Assembly (NCBI RefSeq): GCF_040239565.1
Contig: NZ_JBEHWS010000001.1
Coordinates: 310,001-374,000, forward strand
DNA from: Fulvimarina sp040239565
GTDB taxonomy: Bacteria; Pseudomonadota; Alphaproteobacteria; Rhizobiales; Rhizobiaceae
Direction: 5' to 3'
DNA: 64,000 nt
Positions 8,462-17,324 of the stretch are shown in pieces (the first letter of the stretch is position 1; each line of letters opens with the position of its first letter). The notes beneath the pieces were generated by a model. That model made no database searches. It was not told the origin of the DNA and saw only the letters and a list, made by a program, of their open reading frames with translations. Made by a program: the position numbers and the translations under genes.

Positions 8462-10078
8462 ATGACCTTTCATCACATCCCCAACCACTTCGACGGCGTG
8501 GCGCCGAAGCGCGAAACGCCGGCCCTCGTCATCGGTGCGGGCGTCGCCGGCCTCACCACGGCGCTGAAGCTTGCCGAGCACGGTCCCGTCACCCTCGTCA
8601 CCGCAGCGCCGCTCGGCCTTGAAGCCGCGACCGACTGGGCACAGGGCGGCATCGCCGCTGCGTTTGGCGAAGACGACGGACCCGAGGCTCATGCCCGCGA
8701 TACAATAGCCGCCGGTGCCGGCCTCACCGCTCCCGAAATCGCGCTTCTCGTTGCGACCGAGATCTGCGATGCCGTGCGCTGGCTGGACCGCCTGGGCGTG
8801 CCCTTCGACCGGAATGGTGAAGGTCACCTCGCGCTCGGGCTGGAAGCTGCCCATTCGGCCCGCCGCATCGTCAAGGCGGGCGGTGACGGAACGGGCCATG
8901 CGGTTCTGAAGACGCTGGTCGAGACGGCGAAAGCCGAGCCGCAGATCACGATCCTCGAACGCGTCGTAGCGACCTCTCTCCTTATGGATGGCGAAGGACG
9001 CGTGTCAGGCGCGCTCTGCCGCGCGATCGATGGCGATGCCTTTGGCATTGCAGCCAAGGCGACCGTGCTTGCGACCGGCGGGCTGGGCGCACTCTTTGCC
9101 CAGACGACGAACCCCTCGGGGGCCACCGGCTCGGGCCTCGCGCTCGCGGGCCGCGCCGGCGCGGTGCTGCGCGACATGGAATTCGTGCAGTTCCATCCGA
9201 CTGCGATCGACATCGCCGCCATGCCCGACGCGCCGCTGCCGCTTGCAACCGAGGCCCTGCGCGGGGAGGGGGCGATCCTCCTCAATGGCAAAGGCGAACG
9301 CTTCATGGCAGATGTGCCCGGTCGCGAGCTCGCTCCGCGCGACGTGGTCGCCCGCGCGATCTTCGCCGAGCGCGCAAGGGGCGAGACCGTCACGCTCGAC
9401 GCCACCCATCTCGGCGTTTCGATCGCTAAGCGCTTTCCGACCGTCACCGCGCTCTGCCGCGCCAACGGCACCGATCCGGCGGTCCAGCCGATCCCGGTCG
9501 CGCCCGCCGCGCACTATCACATGGGCGGGATCGAGACGGATGCCCTCGGGCGCTCCTCCGTGCCGGGCCTCTGGGCAGCTGGCGAATGCGCCTCGACGGG
9601 CCTGCACGGCGCAAACCGGCTCGCCTCCAATTCGCTCGCCGAGGCGCTGGTCTTCGGCGCGCGGATCGCTGCCGATATCGCGGGCTTCCGGCGCAAGGCA
9701 CTGCCGCACCGGCTGTCGCTCGCAGGTAGGCCCCTGCGTTCGCCGAAGGAGCGCGAGGCGAGCGACGCGCTCTTTGAAGTCCGCGCGATCATGGCCCGCG
9801 ATGTGGGCGTCTCGCGAGATGCCGAAGGGCTCGACCGCGCGATCGAGGATCTGACCCCGCTTGCGGCGCAAGGCTTCGCGACCGCGGAGATCGGTCTTGC
9901 CATCGCAAGGGCCGCAAAGGCGCGCGAGGAGAGCCGGGGCGGCCATTTCCGCACCGACCACCCAGAGGAAGGCCCAGCGGTTCACAGCCGCACGCGCCTC
10001 GGCGATGCCGTATCCCACGGTGATCCGCATCCGGCCGCCTATCCGGCAGAGGTCCGCCTACCCGAACTCGCACGCTGA
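8462..10078 (+). CDS. nadB: L-aspartate oxidase
   Basis: This 538-aa FAD enzyme oxidises aspartate to iminoaspartate for NadA. The N-terminal FAD-binding motif is VIGAGVAGLTTALKLAE (about 22-38). The succinate dehydrogenase/fumarate reductase-like body includes MEFVQFHPTAID and ALRGEGAILLNGKGERF, and the FAD-contact region GLWAAGECASTGLHGANRLASNSLAEALVFG is near 360-395. The frame is open further upstream into nadA, but ATG 8462 has a good ribosome site (GAGGAGG) and starts where the family starts. It is followed by nadC after 30 bp. Confidence 0.96.
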   Translation: MTFHHIPNHFDGVAPKRETPALVIGAGVAGLTTALKLAEHGPVTLVTAAPLGLEAATDWAQGGIAAAFGEDDGPEAHARDTIAAGAGLTAPEIALLVATEICDAVRWLDRLGVPFDRNGEGHLALGLEAAHSARRIVKAGGDGTGHAVLKTLVETAKAEPQITILERVVATSLLMDGEGRVSGALCRAIDGDAFGIAAKATVLATGGLGALFAQTTNPSGATGSGLALAGRAGAVLRDMEFVQFHPTAIDIAAMPDAPLPLATEALRGEGAILLNGKGERFMADVPGRELAPRDVVARAIFAERARGETVTLDATHLGVSIAKRFPTVTALCRANGTDPAVQPIPVAPAAHYHMGGIETDALGRSSVPGLWAAGECASTGLHGANRLASNSLAEALVFGARIAADIAGFRRKALPHRLSLAGRPLRSPKEREASDALFEVRAIMARDVGVSRDAEGLDRAIEDLTPLAAQGFATAEIGLAIARAAKAREESRGGHFRTDHPEEGPAVHSRTRLGDAVSHGDPHPAAYPAEVRLPELAR

Positions 10079-10108
10079 GCACATTTTTTCGGAAGAGACT
10101 TCAATCCC

Positions 10109-10981
10109 ATGTCAGCATCGTATTCCGCCGCCATGACCGGCCCCTCGCGCTTTCTGATCGAGCCGATCCTCCGCGCGGTGCTCCACGAAGACCTCGGCCG
10201 GCGCGGCGATGTCACCTCGGAGGCCGTCATCCCGGCTGATGCCCGCATGCGCGGACAGATTGCAGCCCGCAAGCCCGGCACGCTCGCCGGTATCGAGGCC
10301 GCTCGCCTTGCCTTCGAACTGGTCGATCCGTCTATCAGCGTCGAATTCGTCTCGGCGGATGGCGCCTCCTTCGAGCCGGGCGATGCCGTCCTGCGCATGG
10401 AGGGGCCAGCCCGCTCGATCCTCACGGCCGAGCGCGTCGCCCTCAATCTCCTCTGCCATCTGTCCGGCATCGCGACGGCGACCGCCGATCTCGTGACGGT
10501 CGCCAAGGCCCACGGCAAGGCCGATATCGTCTGCACGCGCAAGACGACGCCGGGCCTGCGCGCTCTCGAAAAGCACGCCGTGAAAGCCGGTGGCGGCGGC
10601 AATCACCGCTTCGGCCTCGACGACGCGATCCTCATCAAGGACAACCACATCGCCGTCGCGGGCTCTGTCTCCGAGGCGATGAAGCGCGCGAAAGTCTACG
10701 CCGGCCACCTGCTGATGATTGAGATCGAGGTCGACACGCTCGAACAGCTCGAAGAGGCGATGGCGCATAAGCCGGGAGCGGTCCTTCTCGACAATATGAG
10801 CCCCGAAACGCTGCGCGATGCCGTGCGGATCGTCGACGGCCGCGCGATCACCGAAGCCTCGGGCGGCATGACCCGCGAAACCGTCGGCCCGGTCTCGGCT
10901 GCCGGCGTCGACCTCATCTCGGTCGGCTGGCTCACCCATTCCGCCCCGATCGTCGATCTCGGGCTTGATGAAATCGGGTGA
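10109..10981 (+). CDS. nadC: Quinolinate phosphoribosyltransferase
   Basis: This 290-aa enzyme converts quinolinate and PRPP to nicotinate mononucleotide with loss of CO2. Visible motifs are the N-terminal EDLGRRGDVTSEAV, CTRKTTPGLRALEKHAVKAGGG (about 145-166), AILIKDNHI, IEIEVDTLEQLEEA and the barrel end GVDLISVGWLTHSAP. Length is normal. It ends the nadABC operon and is followed by a terminator at 11070-11104. A second in-frame ATG at 10133 (MTGPSRF) is a possible start. Confidence 0.96.
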   Translation: MSASYSAAMTGPSRFLIEPILRAVLHEDLGRRGDVTSEAVIPADARMRGQIAARKPGTLAGIEAARLAFELVDPSISVEFVSADGASFEPGDAVLRMEGPARSILTAERVALNLLCHLSGIATATADLVTVAKAHGKADIVCTRKTTPGLRALEKHAVKAGGGGNHRFGLDDAILIKDNHIAVAGSVSEAMKRAKVYAGHLLMIEIEVDTLEQLEEAMAHKPGAVLLDNMSPETLRDAVRIVDGRAITEASGGMTRETVGPVSAAGVDLISVGWLTHSAPIVDLGLDEIG

Positions 10982-11069
10982 TGTGCACCCACTTGCGGTA
11001 AAACCTGCCGGCGATCGACCTCTCGCGCTTGACGTGCCGGTATGTCGCGCTTATAGCACGACCTGAACG

Positions 11070-11104
11070 AAAGGCTGGGGCGCAATCTGCGCGGTCCAGC
11101 CTTT
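11070..11104 (+). terminator. Terminator after the nadABC operon
   Basis: AAAGGCTGG (11070-11078) pairs with CCAGCCTTT (11096-11104), with an inner CGC/GCG pairing, followed by TTAG. It lies 88 bases after nadC and 98 bases before rplU, so it separates the nad operon from the ribosomal-protein transcript. Confidence 0.7.
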
Positions 11105-11202
11105 TAGTGTCTTAAACGTCAACCGACTGAACAAGAAGACGGCCCGGCCGGCCTGCCTCGGCAGGATCAGGCATGAGAGCCGATCAGACGAACGGAGATA
11201 AA

Positions 11203-11505
11203 ATGTTCGCAGTCATCAAAACCGGGGGCAAGCAGTATCGCGTTGCCGCCGATGATCAGTTCACCATCGAGCGTATTCCGGGCGAAGCCGGCGACAAGGT
11301 GGAACTGGCTGAAGTCCTCATGGTCGGCTCCAAGATCGGAACGCCGTTCGTGGACGGTGCCAAGGTCACCCTGGAAATCGTCGAGCAGACGCGTGGCAAG
11401 AAGGTCATATCCTTCAAGAAGCGCCGTCGCCAGAATTCCAAGCGTACCCGTGGCCATCGCCAGGACCTGACCAAGGTTCGCGTCGCCGACATCGCAGGCG
11501 CGTAA
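11203..11505 (+). CDS. rplU: 50S ribosomal protein L21
   Basis: This 100-aa protein begins MFAVIKTGGKQYRVAADDQ, the conserved L21 start, and ends with the basic KKRRRQNSKRTRGHRQDLTKVRV segment that contacts 23S rRNA. ATG 11203 is preferred over the upstream ATG at 11173 because it has a GGAG ribosome site and matches the family N-terminus. It forms the usual pair with rpmA. Confidence 0.97.
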   Translation: MFAVIKTGGKQYRVAADDQFTIERIPGEAGDKVELAEVLMVGSKIGTPFVDGAKVTLEIVEQTRGKKVISFKKRRRQNSKRTRGHRQDLTKVRVADIAGA

Positions 11506-11617
11506 CCGGAAATTTCGTCGAGGCGATCCAAAAACGGGTCGCCTGAACTGATCAAACGCATAGTCTGGGCTGAACACGAGCCCATCGGCCTCGCAAGCGA
11601 GGCAAGGAGAGTTCGAA

Positions 11618-11887
11618 ATGGCACATAAGAAAGCTGGCGGTTCCTCGCGCAACGGACGCGACTCAGAATCGAAGCGCCTTGGCGTGAAGAAGTTCGGCGA
11701 CGAGCAGGTCATTGCCGGCAACATCCTCGTGCGTCAGCGCGGTACGCGATGGCACCCGGGTGTGAACGTGGGAATGGGCAAGGACCATACGCTTTTTGCA
11801 AAGGCGGATGGCAAGGTCGTCTTCCAGAAGAAGGCGAACAAACGAACCTACATCTCGATTCTCCCGGCGGCCGCCGCCGCTGAATGA
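11618..11887 (+). CDS. rpmA: 50S ribosomal protein L27
   Basis: This 89-aa protein has the L27 signature: MAHKKAGGSSRNGRDSESKRLGVK at the N-terminus and RQRGTRWHPGVNVGMGKDHTLFA in the middle. L27 reaches into the peptidyl-transferase centre of the 50S subunit. The start has a GGAG site. It lies 112 bp after rplU and is followed by a strong terminator. Confidence 0.97.
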   Translation: MAHKKAGGSSRNGRDSESKRLGVKKFGDEQVIAGNILVRQRGTRWHPGVNVGMGKDHTLFAKADGKVVFQKKANKRTYISILPAAAAAE

Positions 11888-11970
11888 CCGGTGTTCTCCT
11901 GAACGCCGGCGTCCCACCGACCCGGCGTTTCTAGGAAGCCCGCCAAAGGCGAATTCCGACAGAAAACGAA

Positions 11971-11996
11971 AGGGGAGATGGGCCGCCATCTCCCCT
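11971..11996 (+). terminator. Terminator after rplU-rpmA
   Basis: A perfect 11-bp GC-rich stem (AGGGGAGATGG with CCATCTCCCCT) and a GCCG tetraloop are followed by GATTTCGTTTC. It lies 83 bases after rpmA and just before the acetyltransferase gene. Confidence 0.85.
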
Positions 11997-12021
11997 GATT
12001 TCGTTTCTGCTGGAGGCCAAG

Positions 12022-12594
12022 ATGAGAGACGAACTGACATGCGCAGGCGATGACGACGAAGAATTAAGAACCCGGCGGCTCGTCCTGCGTACGCCCTCGA
12101 TGGTGGATGCACCGGCGATCGCGCGGCATCTGTCGGATTACGACGTCGTTGCGATGCTCTCGCGGGTCCCATGGCCCTACGAGATGGAAGATGCCAAAGA
12201 CTTCCTCCGCGAGATTGCGAGCCGTCCGGAGAACGCGATCTTCGCCATAACCCTGCGCGAGAGCGGCGAGCTCATCGGGATCGGCGGCCTGCACCGGGCG
12301 CAGAATGGTCGCGCCGAACTCGGCTACTGGCTGGGACAGGACTACTGGGGCGCTGGATACGGCACGGAGGCCGTGCAGAAGCTGATCGATCACGGCTTCG
12401 AGGTCCTGAAGCTCGATCGGATCGACGTCTCCTGCCGGGTGGTCAACGATGCCTCACGGCAGCTTATCCGCAAGTGCGGCTTCGCCTTTGTCGGACCGGG
12501 CATGATCGATTCTCTCGCCTCGGGCCGGGTCGCCAGTGAGCATTATATGCTCGACAAGAGCTCATGGCGCTCGATCCGGATGTGGGGACGTTGA
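12022..12594 (+). CDS. GNAT family N-acetyltransferase (RimJ/RimL-like)
   Basis: This 190-aa protein starts TRRLVLRTPSMVDAPAIARHL, the usual opening of RimJ/RimL-type GNATs. The acetyl-CoA binding loop is GYWLGQDYWGAGYGTEAVQKLIDHGFE (about 100-126), followed by NDASRQLIRKCGFAFVG. It should acetylate an amino group using acetyl-CoA; the target is not known. The start has a GGAGG site. The gene lies between the rpmA terminator and the DUF3833 gene, which begins 4 bases after its stop. Confidence 0.88.
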   Translation: MRDELTCAGDDDEELRTRRLVLRTPSMVDAPAIARHLSDYDVVAMLSRVPWPYEMEDAKDFLREIASRPENAIFAITLRESGELIGIGGLHRAQNGRAELGYWLGQDYWGAGYGTEAVQKLIDHGFEVLKLDRIDVSCRVVNDASRQLIRKCGFAFVGPGMIDSLASGRVASEHYMLDKSSWRSIRMWGR

Positions 12595-12598
12595 AGAT

Positions 12599-13153
12599 AT
12601 GAAGGCTGTCGAGCTTCTCGTTCTGGCGGGCGTCGCGATGATTATCGCGGCATCGGCCCCGTCGGTCGAGGGCGCGAGAGCCGCATCCGATGACAGGAAG
12701 CATTCGCCTCTCTCCTTTTTCGACGGAAAGTCGTCGTCGAAGGGGACGGTCACCACGCTGTTCGTCTCGACCGAGGCCTTCACGGCCCGCTTCGATGGCA
12801 AATACAGCGAAGGGGAGCTGAAACTCGACGAGCGGTTCACCTTTTCGGATGGAGAGGCCCTGCAGCGCTGGGATCTCTTCGCACACCGCGACGGCTCGAT
12901 ATCCGGCACGGTGACGACGGGCATCGCAGACGGGACAATGACGGAGCCGAGGCCGGTCTCCGGCGAATACGACCGGCAGCGCCTCGTCCTCGACTATGAC
13001 GGCTTCGCGCCCAACGGTTCTGACACGCTGTTCCACTTTCATCACGTCATGCAGCGCGAGCAAAATGGCACGATGACAAACGACGTGACGGTTTCGAAAT
13101 ACTATCTGCCGCTCGCAAGTTCGGACGTCACCTTCTATAAGCCGGGTCGCTGA
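12599..13153 (+). CDS. DUF3833-like exported protein
   Basis: This 184-aa protein has an N-terminal hydrophobic export segment (ELLVLAGVAMIIAASAPSVEG, about 4-25). The body follows the DUF3833 pattern: FFDGKSSSKGTV, then a run with LDERFTFSDGEALQRWDL, YDRQRLVLDYDGF, NDVTVSKYYLPLA and the final VTFYKP. The biochemical function of DUF3833 is not known to me. No lipobox Cys is visible. It is probably co-transcribed with the GNAT gene (4-base gap) and lies 44 bp before obgE. Confidence 0.65.
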   Translation: MKAVELLVLAGVAMIIAASAPSVEGARAASDDRKHSPLSFFDGKSSSKGTVTTLFVSTEAFTARFDGKYSEGELKLDERFTFSDGEALQRWDLFAHRDGSISGTVTTGIADGTMTEPRPVSGEYDRQRLVLDYDGFAPNGSDTLFHFHHVMQREQNGTMTNDVTVSKYYLPLASSDVTFYKPGR

Positions 13154-13197
13154 GCGCGTCCGAACAGACCACCACACCGAAGGACTGAAGAGCCGCC

Positions 13198-14253
13198 ATG
13201 AAATTTCTCGACCAAGCCAAAGTCTACGTCCGCTCGGGCGATGGCGGGGCGGGATCCGTCTCGTTCCGGCGCGAAGCGCATGTTGAATTCGGCGGACCGG
13301 ACGGCGGCGATGGCGGCCGCGGCGGCGATGTCTGGGTGGAGGCCGTCGAAGGCCTCAACACCCTCATCGACTATCGCTACCAGCAGCATTTTAAGGCCGA
13401 GACCGGCGTCCACGGCATGGGCCGCAACCGGCACGGACGCAACGGTGAAGACATCACGCTGAAAGTGCCGGCGGGCACCCAGGTCTTTGCCGAGGACAAC
13501 GAGACACTGATCTGCGACCTCGAAAAGGTCGGCGAGAGGAAGAAGATTGCTGCCGGCGGCAATGGCGGTTTCGGCAATGATCGCTTCAAATCTTCCGTCA
13601 ATCAGGCCCCGCGCCACGCCAATCCCGGCCAACCCGGCCAGGACCTGACGATCTGGCTGCGGCTGAAGCTGATTGCCGATGCCGGTCTCGTTGGCCTGCC
13701 CAATGCAGGCAAGTCGACCTTCCTCTCGACGGTGACCCGCGCGCGGCCGAAGATCGCCGACTATCCCTTCACCACGCTCCATCCCGGCCTCGGCGTCGCC
13801 AAGATCGATGCGACCGAATTCGTCATCGCGGATATTCCTGGCCTCATCGAAGGCGCCCATCGCGGCGTCGGGATCGGCGACCGTTTCCTCGGCCATGTGG
13901 AGCGTACCAGCGTGCTTCTGCATCTCGTCTCCGGCAACGAGGAGGACGTCGCTCTCGCCTACCGCACCGTGCGCGGCGAGCTCGAAGCCTACGGCCACGG
14001 CCTGACGGACAAACCCGAAGTCCTCTGCCTCAGCCAGGTCGACACGCTCGACGAGGAGGCCCGCACCGAAAAGCTCGCAGCCCTCAAGGAAGCCTCCGGC
14101 AAGACGGCGCTTCAGCTCTCGGCCGTCAGCCGCGAGGGACTGACCGAAGTGCTCCGCCGGCTCGCCGCCGAGATCGCCGCTGACCGACAGGCTCCCGAGG
14201 AAGAACCCGACGAATGGCGGCCCGACCTTGCCTATGGGGACCCCGACCGATGA
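13198..14253 (+). CDS. obgE: Obg/CgtA family GTPase
   Basis: This 351-aa GTPase has the Gly-rich Obg domain (about 1-158, with GGDGGRGGDVWVEA) followed by a G domain: G1 GLPNAGKST (about 166), switch I YPFTTLHPGLGV, G3 DIPGLIEGAHRG, and a G4-like position reading SQVD. It acts in late 50S subunit assembly and stress responses. Its stop overlaps the proB start (ATGA), giving the conserved obgE-proB-proA order of Rhizobiales. Confidence 0.97.
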   Translation: MKFLDQAKVYVRSGDGGAGSVSFRREAHVEFGGPDGGDGGRGGDVWVEAVEGLNTLIDYRYQQHFKAETGVHGMGRNRHGRNGEDITLKVPAGTQVFAEDNETLICDLEKVGERKKIAAGGNGGFGNDRFKSSVNQAPRHANPGQPGQDLTIWLRLKLIADAGLVGLPNAGKSTFLSTVTRARPKIADYPFTTLHPGLGVAKIDATEFVIADIPGLIEGAHRGVGIGDRFLGHVERTSVLLHLVSGNEEDVALAYRTVRGELEAYGHGLTDKPEVLCLSQVDTLDEEARTEKLAALKEASGKTALQLSAVSREGLTEVLRRLAAEIAADRQAPEEEPDEWRPDLAYGDPDR

Positions 14254-15404
14254 CTTTTCCGCTGTCCAAATACAAGCGGATCACCATCAAGATCGGCTCC
14301 GCGCTGCTCGTCGATCGCGGTCGCGGCCTGCGCCGGGTCTGGCTGGAATCCCTTTGCGAGGACATCGCACGCCTTGCCGAACGTGGGCATGAAATCCTCG
14401 TCGTTTCCTCCGGCGCTATCGCCATGGGCCGCACGCTTCTGAAGATCGCGCCCGGCCCCCTGAAGCTTGAGGAGAGCCAGGCGGCGGCTGCCGTCGGCCA
14501 GATCGCGCTGTCGCGCACCTATTCGGAAATGCTCGCCCGGCACAATTTTGAGGCCGGCCAGATCCTCCTCACCTTCAACGATACCGAGCATCGCCGTTCC
14601 TATCTCAACGCCCGCGCGACCATCGGCACGCTGCTCTCCATGCGCGCGATCCCGGTGATCAACGAGAACGATACCGTCGCGACAGGCGAGATCCGCTATG
14701 GCGACAACGATCGCCTCGCCGCCCGCGTCGCGACCATGATGGACGCCGATCTCCTGATCCTCCTCTCCGATGTGGACGGCCTCTACACGGCGCCGCCGGC
14801 CAACGACCCAAACGCTCGCCATATTCCGGTCGTGGATCGGGTCACACCGGAGATCGACGCCATGGCGGGTTCCGCCGGCTCGGAGCTCTCACGCGGCGGC
14901 ATGAAGACCAAGATCGACGCCGCCCGCATCGCGACCGCCTCGGGCACCGACATGGTGATCACCCTCGGCAAACGGCTCTATCCCCTGTCGGCGATCGAGG
15001 ACGGCGAGCGGCTCACCCATTTCAAGGCGAACGGCAATCCGCAGACCGCGCGAAAGCGCTGGATCGCCGGGCACCTGTCCACCAATGGCTCGGTCACGAT
15101 CGATGCCGGTGCACTGAGAGCTGTCCGCTCCGGCAAGAGCCTTTTGCCCGCCGGCATCGTCAAGGTCACCGGCACCTTTCGCAGGGGCGATGCCGTCGCC
15201 ATTCTCGACCAGAAGGGAAGGGCGGTTGCCTGCGGTCTGATCGCCTATGATTCCGAGGATGCGCACAAGATCGCGGGCCTTCGCTCCGACGCCATCGAGG
15301 ACGCGCTCGGCCATGAGGGGCGCGGCGCGATGATCCATCGTGACGATCTGGCGATCACGGGAGCAGAGGGTGCCACGAACACGGAACTGGAAGAGGCCCG
15401 GTAA
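14250..15404 (+). CDS. proB: Glutamate 5-kinase
   Basis: This 384-aa enzyme phosphorylates glutamate, the first step of proline synthesis. The amino-acid kinase domain shows ITIKIGSALL (about 10), VVSSGAIAMG and NENDTVATGEIRYGDND. The C-terminal PUA domain (about 285-365) includes GSVTIDAGALRAVRSGKSLLPAGI. The first codon overlaps the obgE stop, and an in-frame extension into obgE is rejected. Its own stop shares an A with the next gene's start (TAATG), so the genes are tightly coupled. Confidence 0.96.
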   Translation: MTFPLSKYKRITIKIGSALLVDRGRGLRRVWLESLCEDIARLAERGHEILVVSSGAIAMGRTLLKIAPGPLKLEESQAAAAVGQIALSRTYSEMLARHNFEAGQILLTFNDTEHRRSYLNARATIGTLLSMRAIPVINENDTVATGEIRYGDNDRLAARVATMMDADLLILLSDVDGLYTAPPANDPNARHIPVVDRVTPEIDAMAGSAGSELSRGGMKTKIDAARIATASGTDMVITLGKRLYPLSAIEDGERLTHFKANGNPQTARKRWIAGHLSTNGSVTIDAGALRAVRSGKSLLPAGIVKVTGTFRRGDAVAILDQKGRAVACGLIAYDSEDAHKIAGLRSDAIEDALGHEGRGAMIHRDDLAITGAEGATNTELEEAR

Positions 15405-15910
15405 TGGACGTCTTCCGGGCCAGCGAACGGCTGATGGGCATGGACGATGCCGCTTGGGCCCGGCACGCGAACCCGCTCAGCGTCTGGAGCCGTGTCGCAA
15501 TTCTGCCGGCGCTCGCGCTCGCCGTCTGGTCGCGGGAATGGATCGGCTGGTGGGCGCTTATCCCGGTGGCGCTGGTCATCGCCTTCATCTTCGTCAATCC
15601 TCGCCTCTTCCCGCCGCCCGCCTCGACGGACAACTGGGCATCGAAAGGCACTTTCGGCGAGCGGGTCTTCATCGCCCGCCGCAAGCACGCGATTCCGGCC
15701 CATCACGAGAGGATGGGGCTGGTTCTTTCGGCCGTCAGCGGGCTTTTCGCGGCCGTCCTCGTCTATGGCCTCGTCGTCCTCGATGCCTGCGCCACCGTCA
15801 TCGGCATGCTCGGAACCGTCGCCGCCAAGCTCTGGTTCGTCGACCGCATGGTCTGGCTCTACGAGGACATGAGGGATACCATGCCGGCCTACCGAAACTG
15901 GCTTCGATAA
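15404..15910 (+). CDS. Small membrane protein between proB and proA (DUF6653-like)
   Basis: This 168-aa protein begins DVFRASERLMGMDDAAWARHANPLSVWSR, followed by about four hydrophobic segments (near 32-48, 48-66, 107-128 and 128-146). The opening resembles DUF6653 membrane proteins, a resemblance made from memory. The start codon shares one base with the proB stop, which ties it to the proBA operon. No catalytic motif is visible; function unknown. Confidence 0.7.
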   Translation: MDVFRASERLMGMDDAAWARHANPLSVWSRVAILPALALAVWSREWIGWWALIPVALVIAFIFVNPRLFPPPASTDNWASKGTFGERVFIARRKHAIPAHHERMGLVLSAVSGLFAAVLVYGLVVLDACATVIGMLGTVAAKLWFVDRMVWLYEDMRDTMPAYRNWLR

Positions 15911-15978
15911 CCGAATAGTTTTGAACGACAATGCGCCCCGAACGACGAGAAGGCGCGAGAACCAACGGACCGGATACC

Positions 15979-17271
15979 ATGCTCGACACCGTCAAACGTG
16001 AGGCTCAGGACGCCTCGATCACCGATCTGATGCACGACATGGGCGTGCGCGCCCGCGCAGCCGCCCGCGTGCTCGCGACCGCCTCGACGGAGCAGAAGAA
16101 CACCGCGCTCCAGAAGATGGCGGATGCGCTGGTCGGCTCGCTCGGCACCATTCTCGCCGAAAACGAGATCGATGTCGCGCGGGCTCAGGAAAAGGGCTCG
16201 CCGGCCTCCTTCATCGACCGGCTGACGCTGAATGCCGCCCGGGTCATCGCCATGTCCGAGGGCCTGCGCTCGATCGCCGAACTCCCCGATCCCGTCGGCG
16301 ACGTCATGGCGTCCTGGACCCGGCCGAACGGCCTCGACATCAGCCGCGTGCGCACGCCGCTTGGCGTCGTCGGCGTGATCTACGAGAGTCGGCCCAATGT
16401 CACGGCCGATGCCGGCGCGCTCTGCCTCAAATCCGGCAATGCCGTCATTCTGCGCGGCGGCTCGGACTCGGCGCATTCTTCCGCCGCGATCCATGCAGCG
16501 CTCCGCGCCGGGCTGATCGAGGCGGGCCTTCCCGAGCACGCGATCCAGATCGTGCCCTCGACGGACCGCGCTGCTGTCGGCGAGATGCTGGCCGGCCTTT
16601 CCGGCAATATCGACGTCATCGTGCCGCGCGGCGGCAAGAGCCTCGTCGCCCGCGTCCAGTCCGAGGCGCGCGTGCCGGTCTTCGCCCATCTCGAAGGCCT
16701 CTGCCATGTCTATATCGATGGCTCCGCTGACCGCGACATGGCGGTGAACGTGGCGGTCAATTCCAAGATGCGCCGCACCGGCATCTGCGGCGCGGCCGAG
16801 ACGCTGCTTGTCGATCGCAAGGCGAAGGACACGCTCCTTGCTCCCGTGCTCGATGCGCTGGCCGAGAAGGGCTGCGAAATTCGCGGCACCGACGAAGTTT
16901 GCGCGATCTACAAGGGAGCAAACGCGTCTTCGGAAGAGGATTTCGCGACCGAATACCTCGACTCGATCATCTCCGTTGCGCTCGTCGACGGGGTCGAGGA
17001 TGCGGTCGAGTTCATAGAGGCCCATTCCTCCCACCACACCGAGGCGATCATCGCCGAGGACGAGGCGGCGGTCGAGACCTTCATGAACGGCATTGACTCC
17101 GCGATCCTCCTCCACAACGCATCGACCCAATTCGCCGATGGCGGCGAGTTCGGAATGGGCGCCGAGATCGGAATCGCGACCGGCAAGATGCACGCGCGCG
17201 GGCCCGTCGGCCTCGAACAGCTGACCAGCTTCAACTACCGCGTTCGCGGCTCCGGGCAGACAAGGCTCTGA
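15979..17271 (+). CDS. proA: Gamma-glutamyl phosphate reductase
   Basis: This 430-aa NADPH enzyme reduces glutamyl phosphate to glutamate semialdehyde, the second step of proline synthesis. It has an aldehyde-dehydrogenase fold with RTPLGVVGVIYESRPNVTADAGALCLKSGNAVILRGGSD near 115-155 and the catalytic cysteine in KMRRTGICGAAETLL (about 270). ATG 15979 gives the usual length; an earlier ATG at 15931 has no better ribosome site. It is separated from proB by the small membrane protein gene. Confidence 0.95.
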   Translation: MLDTVKREAQDASITDLMHDMGVRARAAARVLATASTEQKNTALQKMADALVGSLGTILAENEIDVARAQEKGSPASFIDRLTLNAARVIAMSEGLRSIAELPDPVGDVMASWTRPNGLDISRVRTPLGVVGVIYESRPNVTADAGALCLKSGNAVILRGGSDSAHSSAAIHAALRAGLIEAGLPEHAIQIVPSTDRAAVGEMLAGLSGNIDVIVPRGGKSLVARVQSEARVPVFAHLEGLCHVYIDGSADRDMAVNVAVNSKMRRTGICGAAETLLVDRKAKDTLLAPVLDALAEKGCEIRGTDEVCAIYKGANASSEEDFATEYLDSIISVALVDGVEDAVEFIEAHSSHHTEAIIAEDEAAVETFMNGIDSAILLHNASTQFADGGEFGMGAEIGIATGKMHARGPVGLEQLTSFNYRVRGSGQTRL

Positions 17272-17324
17272 GCACCATCACAGGCGCTTCGACCAGCGAT
17301 CCATTGGGCGGCTTTAGCGGCCTG

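Noticed and set aside
13135..16500. Long minus-strand frames over obgE, proB and proA (such as 13135-13998)
   Set aside because: They mirror strongly conserved plus-strand enzymes, so they are antisense shadows of codon bias.
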